Part shown: in pieces, positions 24,942 to 32,385 of the stretch
Layout of the letters: every line of letters starts with the position of its first letter
Position numbering within the stretch: position 1 is the first letter of the stretch
Assembly: GCA_020845855.1 (NCBI GenBank)
Contig: JADLEZ010000634.1
Coordinates: 1 to 43,469 of the forward strand
Source: Burkholderiales bacterium
GTDB taxonomy: Bacteria > Pseudomonadota > Gammaproteobacteria > Burkholderiales > Casimicrobiaceae
Length of the DNA: 43,469 nucleotides
Direction: 5' to 3'
Notes under the pieces: model-generated
The model's database searches: none
What the model was told of the DNA's origin: nothing
The model's input: the letters and a program-made list of their open reading frames with translations, nothing else
Program-made: the position numbers and the translations under genes

Positions 24942-26863
24942 GTCACGCACTCGCGAAGCTCGTCCGCCACGTCCGCGTGATCGCGGCCGTCGACGTACAG
25001 CCGCGCCCATACCTCGAAGTTGACGAGCGCGAGCAGGACGTCGGTGAAGTCCTCGCGCCGCGCGCGGTGGAGCGCGACGATCTCGGATACCGCCACCGGG
25101 TCGAAATACCCGCGGCGGTCGAGCGCGGCCTTGCCCAGCAGGGAGTCCACGACGCCCGACAACGGCCCGCGCAACCACGCGCCCATCGGCACGCCGAAGC
25201 CGCGCTTCTTGCGCTCGAGGATATCCTGCGGCAGCAAGTCGGCAAGCGCGGCCTTCATGAGGTGCTTGAGCCTGCCACCCTTGATCTTGATCGCCTCGGG
25301 CACGACGGCAGCCATTTCCACGAGCTCGTGGTCCAGGAGCGGCACGCGGCACTCGAGCGACACCGCCATGCTCATCTTGTCGGTGAGCATGAGCAGATCG
25401 TCGGGAAGCTGCGTAAGGCTGTCCACCGTGAGCATGCGGTTGAGCCCATCGGCGCCGTGCGCGCGCTGGAAGGCCGTGTGGATCACGTCGAACGGCGTTG
25501 CCGGTGTCGCCCGCAGGAGCCGGCTCGCGAACTGCGACGGCATGAGCTGCACGTAGGAGCGATAGCGCTCCTCGAAGGAAAGCTCCGAGCTCGCGAGGAA
25601 CCCCTTCGCGAGGCGCATGACGTTGAGCGCACCCGAGTGGCGATCGCTCGGCAGCGCGCGGCCGACCGCCCGCGCGCCCTGCTTCACCCACCCCGGGAGC
25701 CGCTCGAAGCGGCTCGCGTAGTGGCTGCCGAGGTAGCGCATGTAGCCGCCGAAGAGCTCGTCGCCGCCCACACCCGAGAGGATCACGGTCACGTCGCGGC
25801 GGGCGAACTCGGACACGAGGTACGTGGTCACGAACGCGCTGTCGGCGATCGGCTCGTCCATGTGCCACAAGAGCCGCGGCAGCAGGCCCACGACATCCGG
25901 GCGCACGACGATCTCGTGGTGGTCGGTGCCGAACAGTTCCGCGATCCGGCGCGCGTGGGGTAGCTCGTTGTACAGATCCTCCGCCTTGCCTCCCTCGAAG
26001 CCGATCGCGTACGTCTTGATCGGCTGGCCGGACGCATGCGCCATGTGCCCAACGACCGCGCTGGAGTCGACGCCCCCCGACAGGAACGCGCCGATCGGCA
26101 CGTCGCTCACCATCTGCATGCGCACGGACCGCCGCAGACCATCGCGTACACGCTCGACCCACTGCTCCTCGCGGGTCGCGGCGTCCGCCGTGTCCGGCAG
26201 GCGCCAATACGTGCGCTCCTCGACCCGTCCATCCTGGACCGAGAGCAGCGTGGCCGCGGGGAGCTTGCGAATGCCCTCGAACATCGACTGCGGGGACGGG
26301 ACGTAGCCGAGTTGCAGGTACGCGTGCAAGCCGCGTATGTCGATGTGCGCCGAGACATCGGGCAGCGCGAGGATGGCCTTCGCCTCCGAGGCGAACGCAA
26401 TGCGCTTCGCGGTTTCGTGCACGTAGATCGGCTTGATACCCAGGCGGTCCCGGCCAACCAGGAGGCGGCGGCGGCGCGCATCCCATAGCGCGAAGCCGAA
26501 CATGCCGTTCAATCGACGCAGGAAGTCGTCGCCCCATTCCTCGTAAGCGTGGACGAGGATTTCGCTGTCCGAATGAGTGCGGAATCGGTGGCCGCGTGTG
26601 CGTAGCTCGGCGGTCAGCTCGCGAAAGTTGTAGATCTCGCCGTTGCAAACGACCCACGCCGTATCGTCCTCGTTGGCGATCGGCTGGTGCCCGCCGGTCA
26701 CGTCGATGATCGACAACCGGTTCATGCCGATGACACACGCGCCGTCTGCGTGGAACCCTGCATCGTCGGGCCCGCGATGGCGCGTTACCTCCGACATGGC
26801 GCGCAAGTCCTGCGCGGCGACTGGCGATCCGTCGAGGTTGACAATGCCGTGGATGCCACACAT
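24938..26863 (-). CDS. Asparagine synthase-family glutamine amidotransferase
   Basis: The 641-residue enzyme has a class II glutamine amidotransferase domain starting at the catalytic Cys2 (MCGIHGIVNLDG, RHRGPDDAG, CNGEIYN). A synthetase domain follows with the PP-loop FLSGGVDSSAV (262-268) and SGVGGDELFGGY. Such proteins form amides using glutamine and ATP; in exopolysaccharide loci the target is often a uronic or other acidic sugar or an unknown carboxylate rather than aspartate. The start ATG 26863 sits 5 nt after the upstream glycosyltransferase stop, and the N-terminal Cys after Met fixes it. It is followed by the interrupted glycosyltransferase (ATGA overlap). A paralogue of the same length lies at 29249-31174. 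Confidence 0.92.
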   Translation of the reverse strand: MCGIHGIVNLDGSPVAAQDLRAMSEVTRHRGPDDAGFHADGACVIGMNRLSIIDVTGGHQPIANEDDTAWVVCNGEIYNFRELTAELRTRGHRFRTHSDSEILVHAYEEWGDDFLRRLNGMFGFALWDARRRRLLVGRDRLGIKPIYVHETAKRIAFASEAKAILALPDVSAHIDIRGLHAYLQLGYVPSPQSMFEGIRKLPAATLLSVQDGRVEERTYWRLPDTADAATREEQWVERVRDGLRRSVRMQMVSDVPIGAFLSGGVDSSAVVGHMAHASGQPIKTYAIGFEGGKAEDLYNELPHARRIAELFGTDHHEIVVRPDVVGLLPRLLWHMDEPIADSAFVTTYLVSEFARRDVTVILSGVGGDELFGGYMRYLGSHYASRFERLPGWVKQGARAVGRALPSDRHSGALNVMRLAKGFLASSELSFEERYRSYVQLMPSQFASRLLRATPATPFDVIHTAFQRAHGADGLNRMLTVDSLTQLPDDLLMLTDKMSMAVSLECRVPLLDHELVEMAAVVPEAIKIKGGRLKHLMKAALADLLPQDILERKKRGFGVPMGAWLRGPLSGVVDSLLGKAALDRRGYFDPVAVSEIVALHRARREDFTDVLLALVNFEVWARLYVDGRDHADVADELRECVT

Positions 26864-26868
26864 CGCTG

Positions 26869-28104
26869 CTAGCCCGCCTGCTCGACGAGCCGCTGCTGCG
26901 GCTCGGGCAGCAGGCGCCGGTAGACATCCACGTAGCCCGCCACGCTGCGCTGCCAACTCCGCTCGGTCTCCACGAAGCGGCGTCCCCCCGTGCGCAGCCG
27001 CTCGCACACCGCGCGATCGGCGAGCAGGTGCGTCACCGCCCGCGCGAGCGCCGCCGCGTCGCCCGCCTCGAAGAGCACCCCGGTCTCGCCGTGGCGGATC
27101 AACTCCCGGTGCCCGCCAACGTCGGAGGCGGCGACGAGGCGTCCCTGCGCCATGGCCTCGAGCGGCTTGAGCGGCGTCACGAGCTCGGTGAGGCGCATCG
27201 AGCGGCGCGGATAGACCAGGATGTCGATGAGGTCGTAGTAGCGCGCGACTTCCTGGTGGAGCACCCGCCCCACGAACAACACGTGACGCGCGATGCCCGC
27301 CGCGTCGGCGCGTGCTTTCAGCCGCGCTTCCTCGGGCCCGCCGCCCAGCAACAGCACTTTCAGCGACGGATGCGCGGGAAGGAGCAGCGGAACCGCGTCC
27401 AGCAGGACGTCGAGGCCCTCGTAGGCATAGAACGAGCCGGCGAACCCGAGCACGGTCGAATCGACAAGGCCGAGCTGTGCCCGCAACGCGGGGTCGGGTG
27501 CGGCGCCGGCGCGGAACGTTTCGATATCGACGGCATTGGGAATCACGGTGATACGAGAGGCCGGCACTCCGCGCGACGCAATCTCGTTGCGCAGGCCGTC
27601 GCAGATCGTGGTCACCTGGTCCGCGCGCCGCAACGCAAGCGTTTCCAGCGCGCGCGAGGCGCGGTAGCGCAGGCTGCCTTCGGTCGTGGTGCCATGGTCC
27701 ACGGCCGCGTCCTCCCACGAGGCCCGCATTTCGTAGACTACCGGCAGGCCGTGCTTGCGCGCGGCGCTGATCGCCGGTAAAGCGTTGAGCACGGGCGAGT
27801 GCGGATGGACGACGTGCGGCCGGACCTTCTCGATCACTTCACCGATGCGCCGGCGGGTTGCGACCATCACCCGGATCTCGTCCACGCCACGCAGCCTGAG
27901 GCCCGGCGCGAGCGAGGTGCGGAAGAACTGCCATCCCTCGACGGTTTCCTCCGCGTCCGCTGCCTCGCCCTGCTTCGGCGACGTGAGATGGAACGTCTCC
28001 CAGCCGAGTCGGCGCTGTTCGCGCAGGATAGAGAGCGTGCGAAACGTGTATCCGCTGTGCAGCGGCAGCGAGTGGTCGAGGATGTGCAGGACGCGCAGGC
28101 TCAT
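26869..28104 (-). CDS. Exosortase A-associated glycosyltransferase (Daro_2409/TIGR04063-like)
   Basis: The 411-residue protein opens MSLRVLHILDHSLPLHSGYTFRTLSILREQRRLGWETFHLTSPKQ, the distinctive start of the exosortase A-associated GT4 subgroup I recall as TIGR04063. Other landmarks are HPHSPVLNALPAISAARKHGLPVVYEMRASWEDAAVDHGTT, VTTICDGLRNEI and the donor-site TPLKPLEAMAQGRLVAASDVGGHRELI. It transfers a sugar onto the lipid-linked intermediate at the inner membrane. ATG 28104 lies 3 nt after the methyltransferase stop. It belongs to the set of glycosyltransferases that recur in XrtA loci, with those at 23694-24941 and 31189-32385. Confidence 0.92.
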   Translation of the reverse strand: MSLRVLHILDHSLPLHSGYTFRTLSILREQRRLGWETFHLTSPKQGEAADAEETVEGWQFFRTSLAPGLRLRGVDEIRVMVATRRRIGEVIEKVRPHVVHPHSPVLNALPAISAARKHGLPVVYEMRASWEDAAVDHGTTTEGSLRYRASRALETLALRRADQVTTICDGLRNEIASRGVPASRITVIPNAVDIETFRAGAAPDPALRAQLGLVDSTVLGFAGSFYAYEGLDVLLDAVPLLLPAHPSLKVLLLGGGPEEARLKARADAAGIARHVLFVGRVLHQEVARYYDLIDILVYPRRSMRLTELVTPLKPLEAMAQGRLVAASDVGGHRELIRHGETGVLFEAGDAAALARAVTHLLADRAVCERLRTGGRRFVETERSWQRSVAGYVDVYRRLLPEPQQRLVEQAG

Positions 28105-28107
28105 GTC

Positions 28108-29004
28108 TTAGGCGCCTTTGCGCAGGACGAGCCAGAACGTGAGACATCCGAGCTCGCTCGCGGGCAGCGCACGGAAATCGCGCCAGAGGCGCTCGCGGAT
28201 GGCCTCCACCTCGCGGTCTGCCAGCGTCACGCCAGGCTCGAACGACACTTCGTCGAGTCCGCACTCGCGCGCGAGCCTGCGATACTCACCGGCCCGCAGT
28301 CGGTTCGGCACGCATTTGTTGCCGTACATGAGCTGCCACAGCGACGGGGATGGGACGAGGAAGTCGAGCGGATGCTCCCGATGCAGGCCGTAGCTGCGCA
28401 GGTCCACTTGGTGCACGGCAACGCCACCTGCGCGCAACGCGCGCGCCATGTCCGCGAACGTCGCCCGCAGATCGTTCACCTCTTCGAGCACCGCCCGGGA
28501 GATCACGAGGTCGCACGCATCCACGAGCCCCGAGAGCCCGCGCGGATGCAGCGCGACCCCCAGCGCACCGGGGATGCCGTGCGGGGTCAGTTCCCGCGCC
28601 AGCGTACGCAGGCGCCTGCCTTCCGCGCCGCCGAGGCGTCCGCCGAGCTCGTCCAGCACGGCGTCGGTGTACGGCGAGCGCTCGAGCAGTGGAAAGCGGT
28701 CCACCACGTCGACGCGGGTGGCGCCGGCAGCCAGCATGAGCATAGCCATGCCGGGAATGCTGCCCGGGCCGTACTCGAGCACCCGACGAGCTTCGACCCG
28801 CGCGATCAGCGCGGCGCGATCGAGTCGCATGCGCGCCGCGAGGTCGTCGAAGCACGCGAGGAAATACTCCGCCGTCTCGGCAGGGGTGGCGTCGCCGCCG
28901 CGGCCCGTTTGCCCCGCGAGCCGCATGTACAGCCGCGGGAACGCCCCCGCGAGCTGATTAGTCGCGATGGCGCGTCCGGTCCGCAGCACGCTGCCCGCGA
29001 TCAC
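28108..29004 (-). CDS. Class I SAM methyltransferase-like protein, start supplied by a repeat
   Basis: The 298-residue product has a SAM-binding motif RRVLEYGPGSIPGMAMLMLAAGATRVDVVDRFP, a long insert, CDLVISRAVLEEVNDLRATFADMARALRAGGVAVHQVDLRSYGLH and a C-terminal ELGCLTFWLVLRKGA, consistent with Methyltransf_11/23-type enzymes. The start is GTG 29004. It and its ribosome site (GGAGGG on the minus strand, plus 29012-29017, 7 nt away) both lie inside repeat copy A (29001-29056). The residues after the start (VIAGSVLRTGRAIATNQLAGAFPRLYMRLAG) look genuine. It sits between two XrtA-associated genes that probably were neighbours before the repeat-flanked piece was inserted (inference). Acceptor unknown. 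Confidence 0.8.
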   Translation of the reverse strand: MIAGSVLRTGRAIATNQLAGAFPRLYMRLAGQTGRGGDATPAETAEYFLACFDDLAARMRLDRAALIARVEARRVLEYGPGSIPGMAMLMLAAGATRVDVVDRFPLLERSPYTDAVLDELGGRLGGAEGRRLRTLARELTPHGIPGALGVALHPRGLSGLVDACDLVISRAVLEEVNDLRATFADMARALRAGGVAVHQVDLRSYGLHREHPLDFLVPSPSLWQLMYGNKCVPNRLRAGEYRRLARECGLDEVSFEPGVTLADREVEAIRERLWRDFRALPASELGCLTFWLVLRKGA

Positions 29005-29056
29005 TGGATTACCCTCCGCGCTATCGCGCTTCGGGGCAATTCGCCCTTGGAGCGGC
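29001..29056 (-). repeat. Repeat copy A: hairpin, Shine-Dalgarno and GTG start unit
   Basis: This 56-bp unit is about 85% identical to copy B at 29183-29239; the first 37 bp differ by one substitution and one extra T. On the minus strand it reads GCCCC...GCGC(GATA)GCGC...GGAGGG, then 7 nt, then GTGA. It therefore contains a ribosome-binding site and a start codon, used here by the methyltransferase. GCGC/GCGC can pair, and CCCC can pair with the GGGG-like Shine-Dalgarno, so the site might be masked in RNA. The same 11-mer (TGAGCGCGAAG on the minus strand) recurs at 29175-29185 and at the amidotransferase stop, 29241-29251. Confidence 0.8.
29012..29017 (-). promoter_or_regulatory. Ribosome-binding site inside repeat copy A
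   Basis: GGAGGG on the minus strand lies 7 nt before GTG 29004 and is part of the repeat. Pairing with the CCCC about 18 nt upstream across the GCGC hairpin could block it, so translation of the methyltransferase may depend on ribosomes arriving from upstream. The pairing is inference. Confidence 0.55.
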
Positions 29057-29182
29057 GGCCTCCTTGTTCGGTCCGTGGGTCGTGGAGGTTTGCATGTCGG
29101 CCGCGTACGCTCGCGCGGCGACGCGCCCTTCGGGCCTTGCCTCGACCTGCGGTCTCGGCCGCCTTGCTCGCTAGCTTCGCGC
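29057..29182. other. Spacer between the two repeat copies
   Basis: About 126 bp between the repeat copies. On the minus strand a frame with no stop crosses it, beginning at ATG 29252 in an ATGA overlap with the amidotransferase stop. It can also begin at the copy-B GTG (29186). It ends at TGA 29003-29001, overlapping the methyltransferase GTG. The predicted peptide (83 or 61 codons) is rich in Arg, Ala, Ser and Lys with no recognisable domain. I read it as repeat-derived sequence rather than a proven gene. Confidence 0.4.
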
Positions 29183-29239
29183 TCACTGGACTACCCTCCG
29201 CGCTACGCGCTTCGGGGCTTATTCGCGCTCGGGAGCGGC
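29183..29239 (-). repeat. Repeat copy B, partner of 29001-29056
   Basis: The 57-bp direct-repeat partner lies just after the amidotransferase stop (29249). On the minus strand it carries the same GCGC(GTA)GCGC hairpin, GGAGGG and, after 7 nt, GTG at 29186-29184. That GTG opens a 61-codon frame running to copy A. Compared with copy A it lacks one T, so the two copies are read in different frames. The arrangement suggests a mobile or amplified intergenic element, related in spirit to REP/BOX-type repeats. I found no third copy by eye elsewhere in the window. Confidence 0.8.
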
Positions 29240-29248
29240 CCTTCGCGC

Positions 29249-31174
29249 TCATGCGACCCGCGCCTTCCGGTCGATCGCGACCGATCCCTGCGCCGCCCGC
29301 AGGAACGCCTCGAACATGAGCAGCGTCCAGATCGGCGCGCTGTAGTCGCGCTGCCCACTCTGGTGCTTGTCCACGAGCTCGGACAGGTAGCCCCGATTGA
29401 ACCAGCCGGTCGCCGCGAGCGCTTCGCCCAGCAGCGCGCTGCGCACGCGCTCACGCAGCGGGCCGCGAAACCAGCGGGCGAGCGGCACCGCAAAACCCAT
29501 CTTGGGCCGGTACAGAACGTCCCCGGGCAGGAGCGGCTCGCCGGCCTTCTTGAGGAGGTACTTCCCTTCGTTCCCGCGCACCTTGAGCGAAGAGGGAAGT
29601 GTAGCGAGCCACTCGACCAGCGGGTGATCCATGAGCGGCTCGCGCACCTCGAGCGAGTGGGCCATGCTGGCGCGGTCGACCTTGGTGTTGATATCGCCCA
29701 CGAGGTACGTGTGGAGGTCCAGATACTGGATCAGCGAAAGCGCGTCTTGCGTCCCGGCGCGGGCCGCGTGGCGATCGAACACCTCGAAGGCGTCGTAGCC
29801 GTCGAGTGCCCGGCGCAGCGAATCGCTGAACAGCCGCCCGCGCATCGGCGCGCGCAGGATCGACACCGAGTGGAAGTAAGCTTCCAGCGATGTGCGGGCC
29901 ATGCCTTCGAAGGTGGTCTTGCCGCGCAGGACGCGTGGCGCCCAGTCGAGCTTCGGGTACGCGCGACCGAGAAGGCCGAACACCGGCTTGCGGATGGCGA
30001 GCGGCACCGCCGCCCGCAGCCGCTCTTCCATCAGGTGCAGGCGGTAGCGGCGGTAGCCGCCGAAGCTCTCGTCGCCGCCGTCACCCGACAGCGCGACCGT
30101 GACGTGCTTGCGCGCGAGCTGGCATACGCGATACGTCGGTATCGCCGAGCTGTCGGCGAACGGCTCGTCGTACAGCGCGGCCAGCGTGTCGACGAGGTCG
30201 AAGTCGTCGCTTTCGACCGTCTCTACGTTGTGGCGCGTGCGATAGCGCTCGGCAACCGCTTGCGCATAGCGCGACTCGTCGAACGCGGGGTCGGCGAACG
30301 CGATGGAGCACGTGTTCACGGGCTCGGACGACAACCCTGCCATGGTCGCGACCACGATGCTCGAGTCGACCCCGCCCGACAGGAAGGCCCCGAGCGGGAC
30401 CTCGGAGATCATGCGCAGCCGCACCGATTCGACCAGCCGGGCGCGCAATTCCTCGCACGCCTCGACCTCGTCCACTGCGGCATCTTGCCGGAAGCGCACG
30501 TCCCAGTACTCGCGCGGCTCGCACGGCTTCTCGCCTCGCCTGATCACGAGCGTGTGGGCCGGCGGGAGCTTGCCCACGCCGGCGAAGATGGTGCGCGGAT
30601 CGGCGATGTAGCCGAGCGCGAAGTACTCTTCGACCGCGCGCGGGTCGAGCTCGCGCCGCACGCCGGGATGCGCGAGGAGTGCCTTCAACTCGGAACCGAA
30701 CACCACGTGGCCGTCGTCGAGGAATGCGTAGAACAAGGGTTTGACGCCCAGCCGGTCGCGCGCGAGGAAGAGCGTCTGCCGGTTGCGGTCCCATAGCGCG
30801 AACGCGAACATGCCGCGGAAGCGCTCGACACATCGCTCGCCCCACGCTTCCCAGGCGTGGACGATCACTTCGGTGTCGCTTTGGGTGCGGAAGACGTGGC
30901 CGAGCGCCACGAGCTCGGGGATCAGCGACTGGTAGTTGTAGATCTCGCCGTTGTAGACGATGACGACGCTGCCGTCCTCGTTGTGCAGCGGCTGCTGTCC
31001 AGTCGCCACGTCGATGATCGACAGCCGCCGGTGGCCGAGGCCGACACCGGGCTCGAAGTGCGTCCCGTGTTCGTCCGGTCCTCGGTGATGAATGCTTTCG
31101 CTCATGCGCAGGACGAGACCGCGGTCGATCGGCCTTCGTTCCCGGATGTCCACCACGCCGCAAATTCCGCACAT
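29249..31174 (-). CDS. Exosortase A-associated amidotransferase (TIGR03108-like, asparagine synthase family)
   Basis: The 641-residue enzyme starts MCGICGVVDIRERRPIDRGLVLRMSESIHHRGPDEHGTHF, so Cys2 is the glutaminase nucleophile. VYNGEIYNYQSLIPEL follows, then the synthetase domain with FLSGGVDSSIVVATMAG (PP-loop at 266-272) and ALSGDGGDESFGGYRRYR. The opening and gene order match, from memory, exosortase A system-associated amidotransferase 1. It presumably amidates a carboxylate on the exopolysaccharide or its precursor. Start ATG 31174 is 14 nt after the glycosyltransferase stop. The C-terminus (AIDRKARVA) ends right at the beginning of the repeat-bearing gap. It shares length and overall plan with the protein at 24938-26863, but the sequences are clearly different. 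Confidence 0.93.
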   Translation of the reverse strand: MCGICGVVDIRERRPIDRGLVLRMSESIHHRGPDEHGTHFEPGVGLGHRRLSIIDVATGQQPLHNEDGSVVIVYNGEIYNYQSLIPELVALGHVFRTQSDTEVIVHAWEAWGERCVERFRGMFAFALWDRNRQTLFLARDRLGVKPLFYAFLDDGHVVFGSELKALLAHPGVRRELDPRAVEEYFALGYIADPRTIFAGVGKLPPAHTLVIRRGEKPCEPREYWDVRFRQDAAVDEVEACEELRARLVESVRLRMISEVPLGAFLSGGVDSSIVVATMAGLSSEPVNTCSIAFADPAFDESRYAQAVAERYRTRHNVETVESDDFDLVDTLAALYDEPFADSSAIPTYRVCQLARKHVTVALSGDGGDESFGGYRRYRLHLMEERLRAAVPLAIRKPVFGLLGRAYPKLDWAPRVLRGKTTFEGMARTSLEAYFHSVSILRAPMRGRLFSDSLRRALDGYDAFEVFDRHAARAGTQDALSLIQYLDLHTYLVGDINTKVDRASMAHSLEVREPLMDHPLVEWLATLPSSLKVRGNEGKYLLKKAGEPLLPGDVLYRPKMGFAVPLARWFRGPLRERVRSALLGEALAATGWFNRGYLSELVDKHQSGQRDYSAPIWTLLMFEAFLRAAQGSVAIDRKARVA

Positions 31175-31188
31175 GGCAACAGCGCCCT

Positions 31189-32385
31189 TCAGTGCCGCGC
31201 CGTGCCGCCGGCCTCGGGCGCGCGTACGTCGCCCCCGGTGGCCGACGCGGCAAGCCGCGAGTACAGGAGGTGATAGCGCTCGACCATGCGCTCGAGGCTG
31301 AAGCGCTGCTCGACGCGCGCACGGCCGGCGCTTCCCATGGTCGTGGCGAGCGCGCGGTCGTCGAACAAGGCCAGCAGGGCGTGCGCGAGCGCGCCGCTAT
31401 CCCCGGCCGGCACCAGCCGCCCGGTGGCGCCGTCGTCGACGAGCTCCGCGTTGGCCCCGACGCGTGTGGCGAGCACCGGCAGGCCGGTGGCCATCGCCTC
31501 CAGGATCGTGTTGGACACGCCTTCGGCGAGCGAGGGAAGCACGAAGCAGTCGAGGCCCCGCAGGATGTGCGGAATGTCGTCGCGCTCGCCGGCAAGCCAC
31601 GCCTGGTTGCGCAACCCAGCGGCGCGCAGGATGGCGTCGACGTCGTTGCGCAAGGGGCCGTCGCCGACGATCACGAGCCGCATCCGCCGGCGCGCTTCCG
31701 CGCTCTGCGCGCTCGCGGCCACGAACGCCGTCGCGAGGCTCGTTTGGTCCTTGACCGTCTCCATCCGACCCACGGTGCCGACCAGCCACGACTCGGGGTC
31801 CTTGAACGGACAACCCTCGATGGCGACGCGCGCGCCCACCGGCGCGAAGCGGGCCGTGTCCACGCCGTTGACGATTCGCTCGATGCGCTCCGGCGCGACA
31901 CCGATCGGCCCCGCGAGATACCGTTCGAGCTCGGTGGACAGGGCCACGTACTGCGTGACCAGCGGACGATAGAGCTTGCGTATCCACTGGCGACGGCGAT
32001 TGCGCCCGTCGGGATCGGCCGCGTCACGCCCGTGTTCTCCATGCACGCGCACCGGCACTCCCGCGGCCCACGCCGGCACCGTCGCTTCGAGCGCCGCGAG
32101 ATTGCGCGTATGCACGATCGCAGGCCGCGCCTGGCGGAACAGGCGGAACAGTCGCGGATACAAGGGCAGGGCGTGGCCCGGCCCCTTGCCGAGCCCGACC
32201 ACCCGCACCGCAGGGTTGCTGAGGCGCCGCGCGAAGCTATGGTCGATGTCCGTAAGCGACACGATGGTGTGCCGCCATGAGCCCGCGGGCAGCCGGTTCA
32301 CCAGGTTAACCAGCCCGTTCTCCAGGCCGCCGACCGCGAATCGGTAGACGACATGGACCACGTCGACGGGCGCGGTCACCGTCAT
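31189..32385 (-). CDS. Exosortase A-associated glycosyltransferase (stp2/TIGR03088-like)
   Basis: This 398-residue GT4 enzyme starts VDVVHVVYRFAVGGLENGLVNLVNRLPAGSWRHTIVSLTD, with the glycine-rich N-terminal loop. The middle has VGTVGRMETVKDQTSLATAF (start of the donor domain). The donor site reads LPSLAEGVSNTILEAMATGLPVLATRVGANAELVDDG, with the EX7E glutamates. The opening is that of the XrtA-linked family I know as TIGR03088. It is joined to exosortase A by an ATGA overlap (32382-32385), the same gene order as in other exosortase A loci. Donor and linkage are unknown. Confidence 0.93.
   Translation of the reverse strand: MTVTAPVDVVHVVYRFAVGGLENGLVNLVNRLPAGSWRHTIVSLTDIDHSFARRLSNPAVRVVGLGKGPGHALPLYPRLFRLFRQARPAIVHTRNLAALEATVPAWAAGVPVRVHGEHGRDAADPDGRNRRRQWIRKLYRPLVTQYVALSTELERYLAGPIGVAPERIERIVNGVDTARFAPVGARVAIEGCPFKDPESWLVGTVGRMETVKDQTSLATAFVAASAQSAEARRRMRLVIVGDGPLRNDVDAILRAAGLRNQAWLAGERDDIPHILRGLDCFVLPSLAEGVSNTILEAMATGLPVLATRVGANAELVDDGATGRLVPAGDSGALAHALLALFDDRALATTMGSAGRARVEQRFSLERMVERYHLLYSRLAASATGGDVRAPEAGGTARH

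Noticed and set aside
24252-26927. Minus-strand frame of 891 codons spanning the second amidotransferase
   Set aside because: Only its last 229 codons (from ATG 24941) are the real glycosyltransferase fragment. The preceding part is a shifted frame over the amidotransferase gene. The 926-codon frame ending at 24938 is likewise real only from ATG 26863.
29001-29252. 83-codon minus-strand ORF between the amidotransferase and methyltransferase
   Set aside because: It has ATGA and GTGA overlaps with both neighbours. Those overlaps arise from the repeat units themselves, its two repeat copies are read in different frames, and the peptide is low-complexity Arg/Ala/Ser. I treat it as repeat-derived, though it cannot be excluded.
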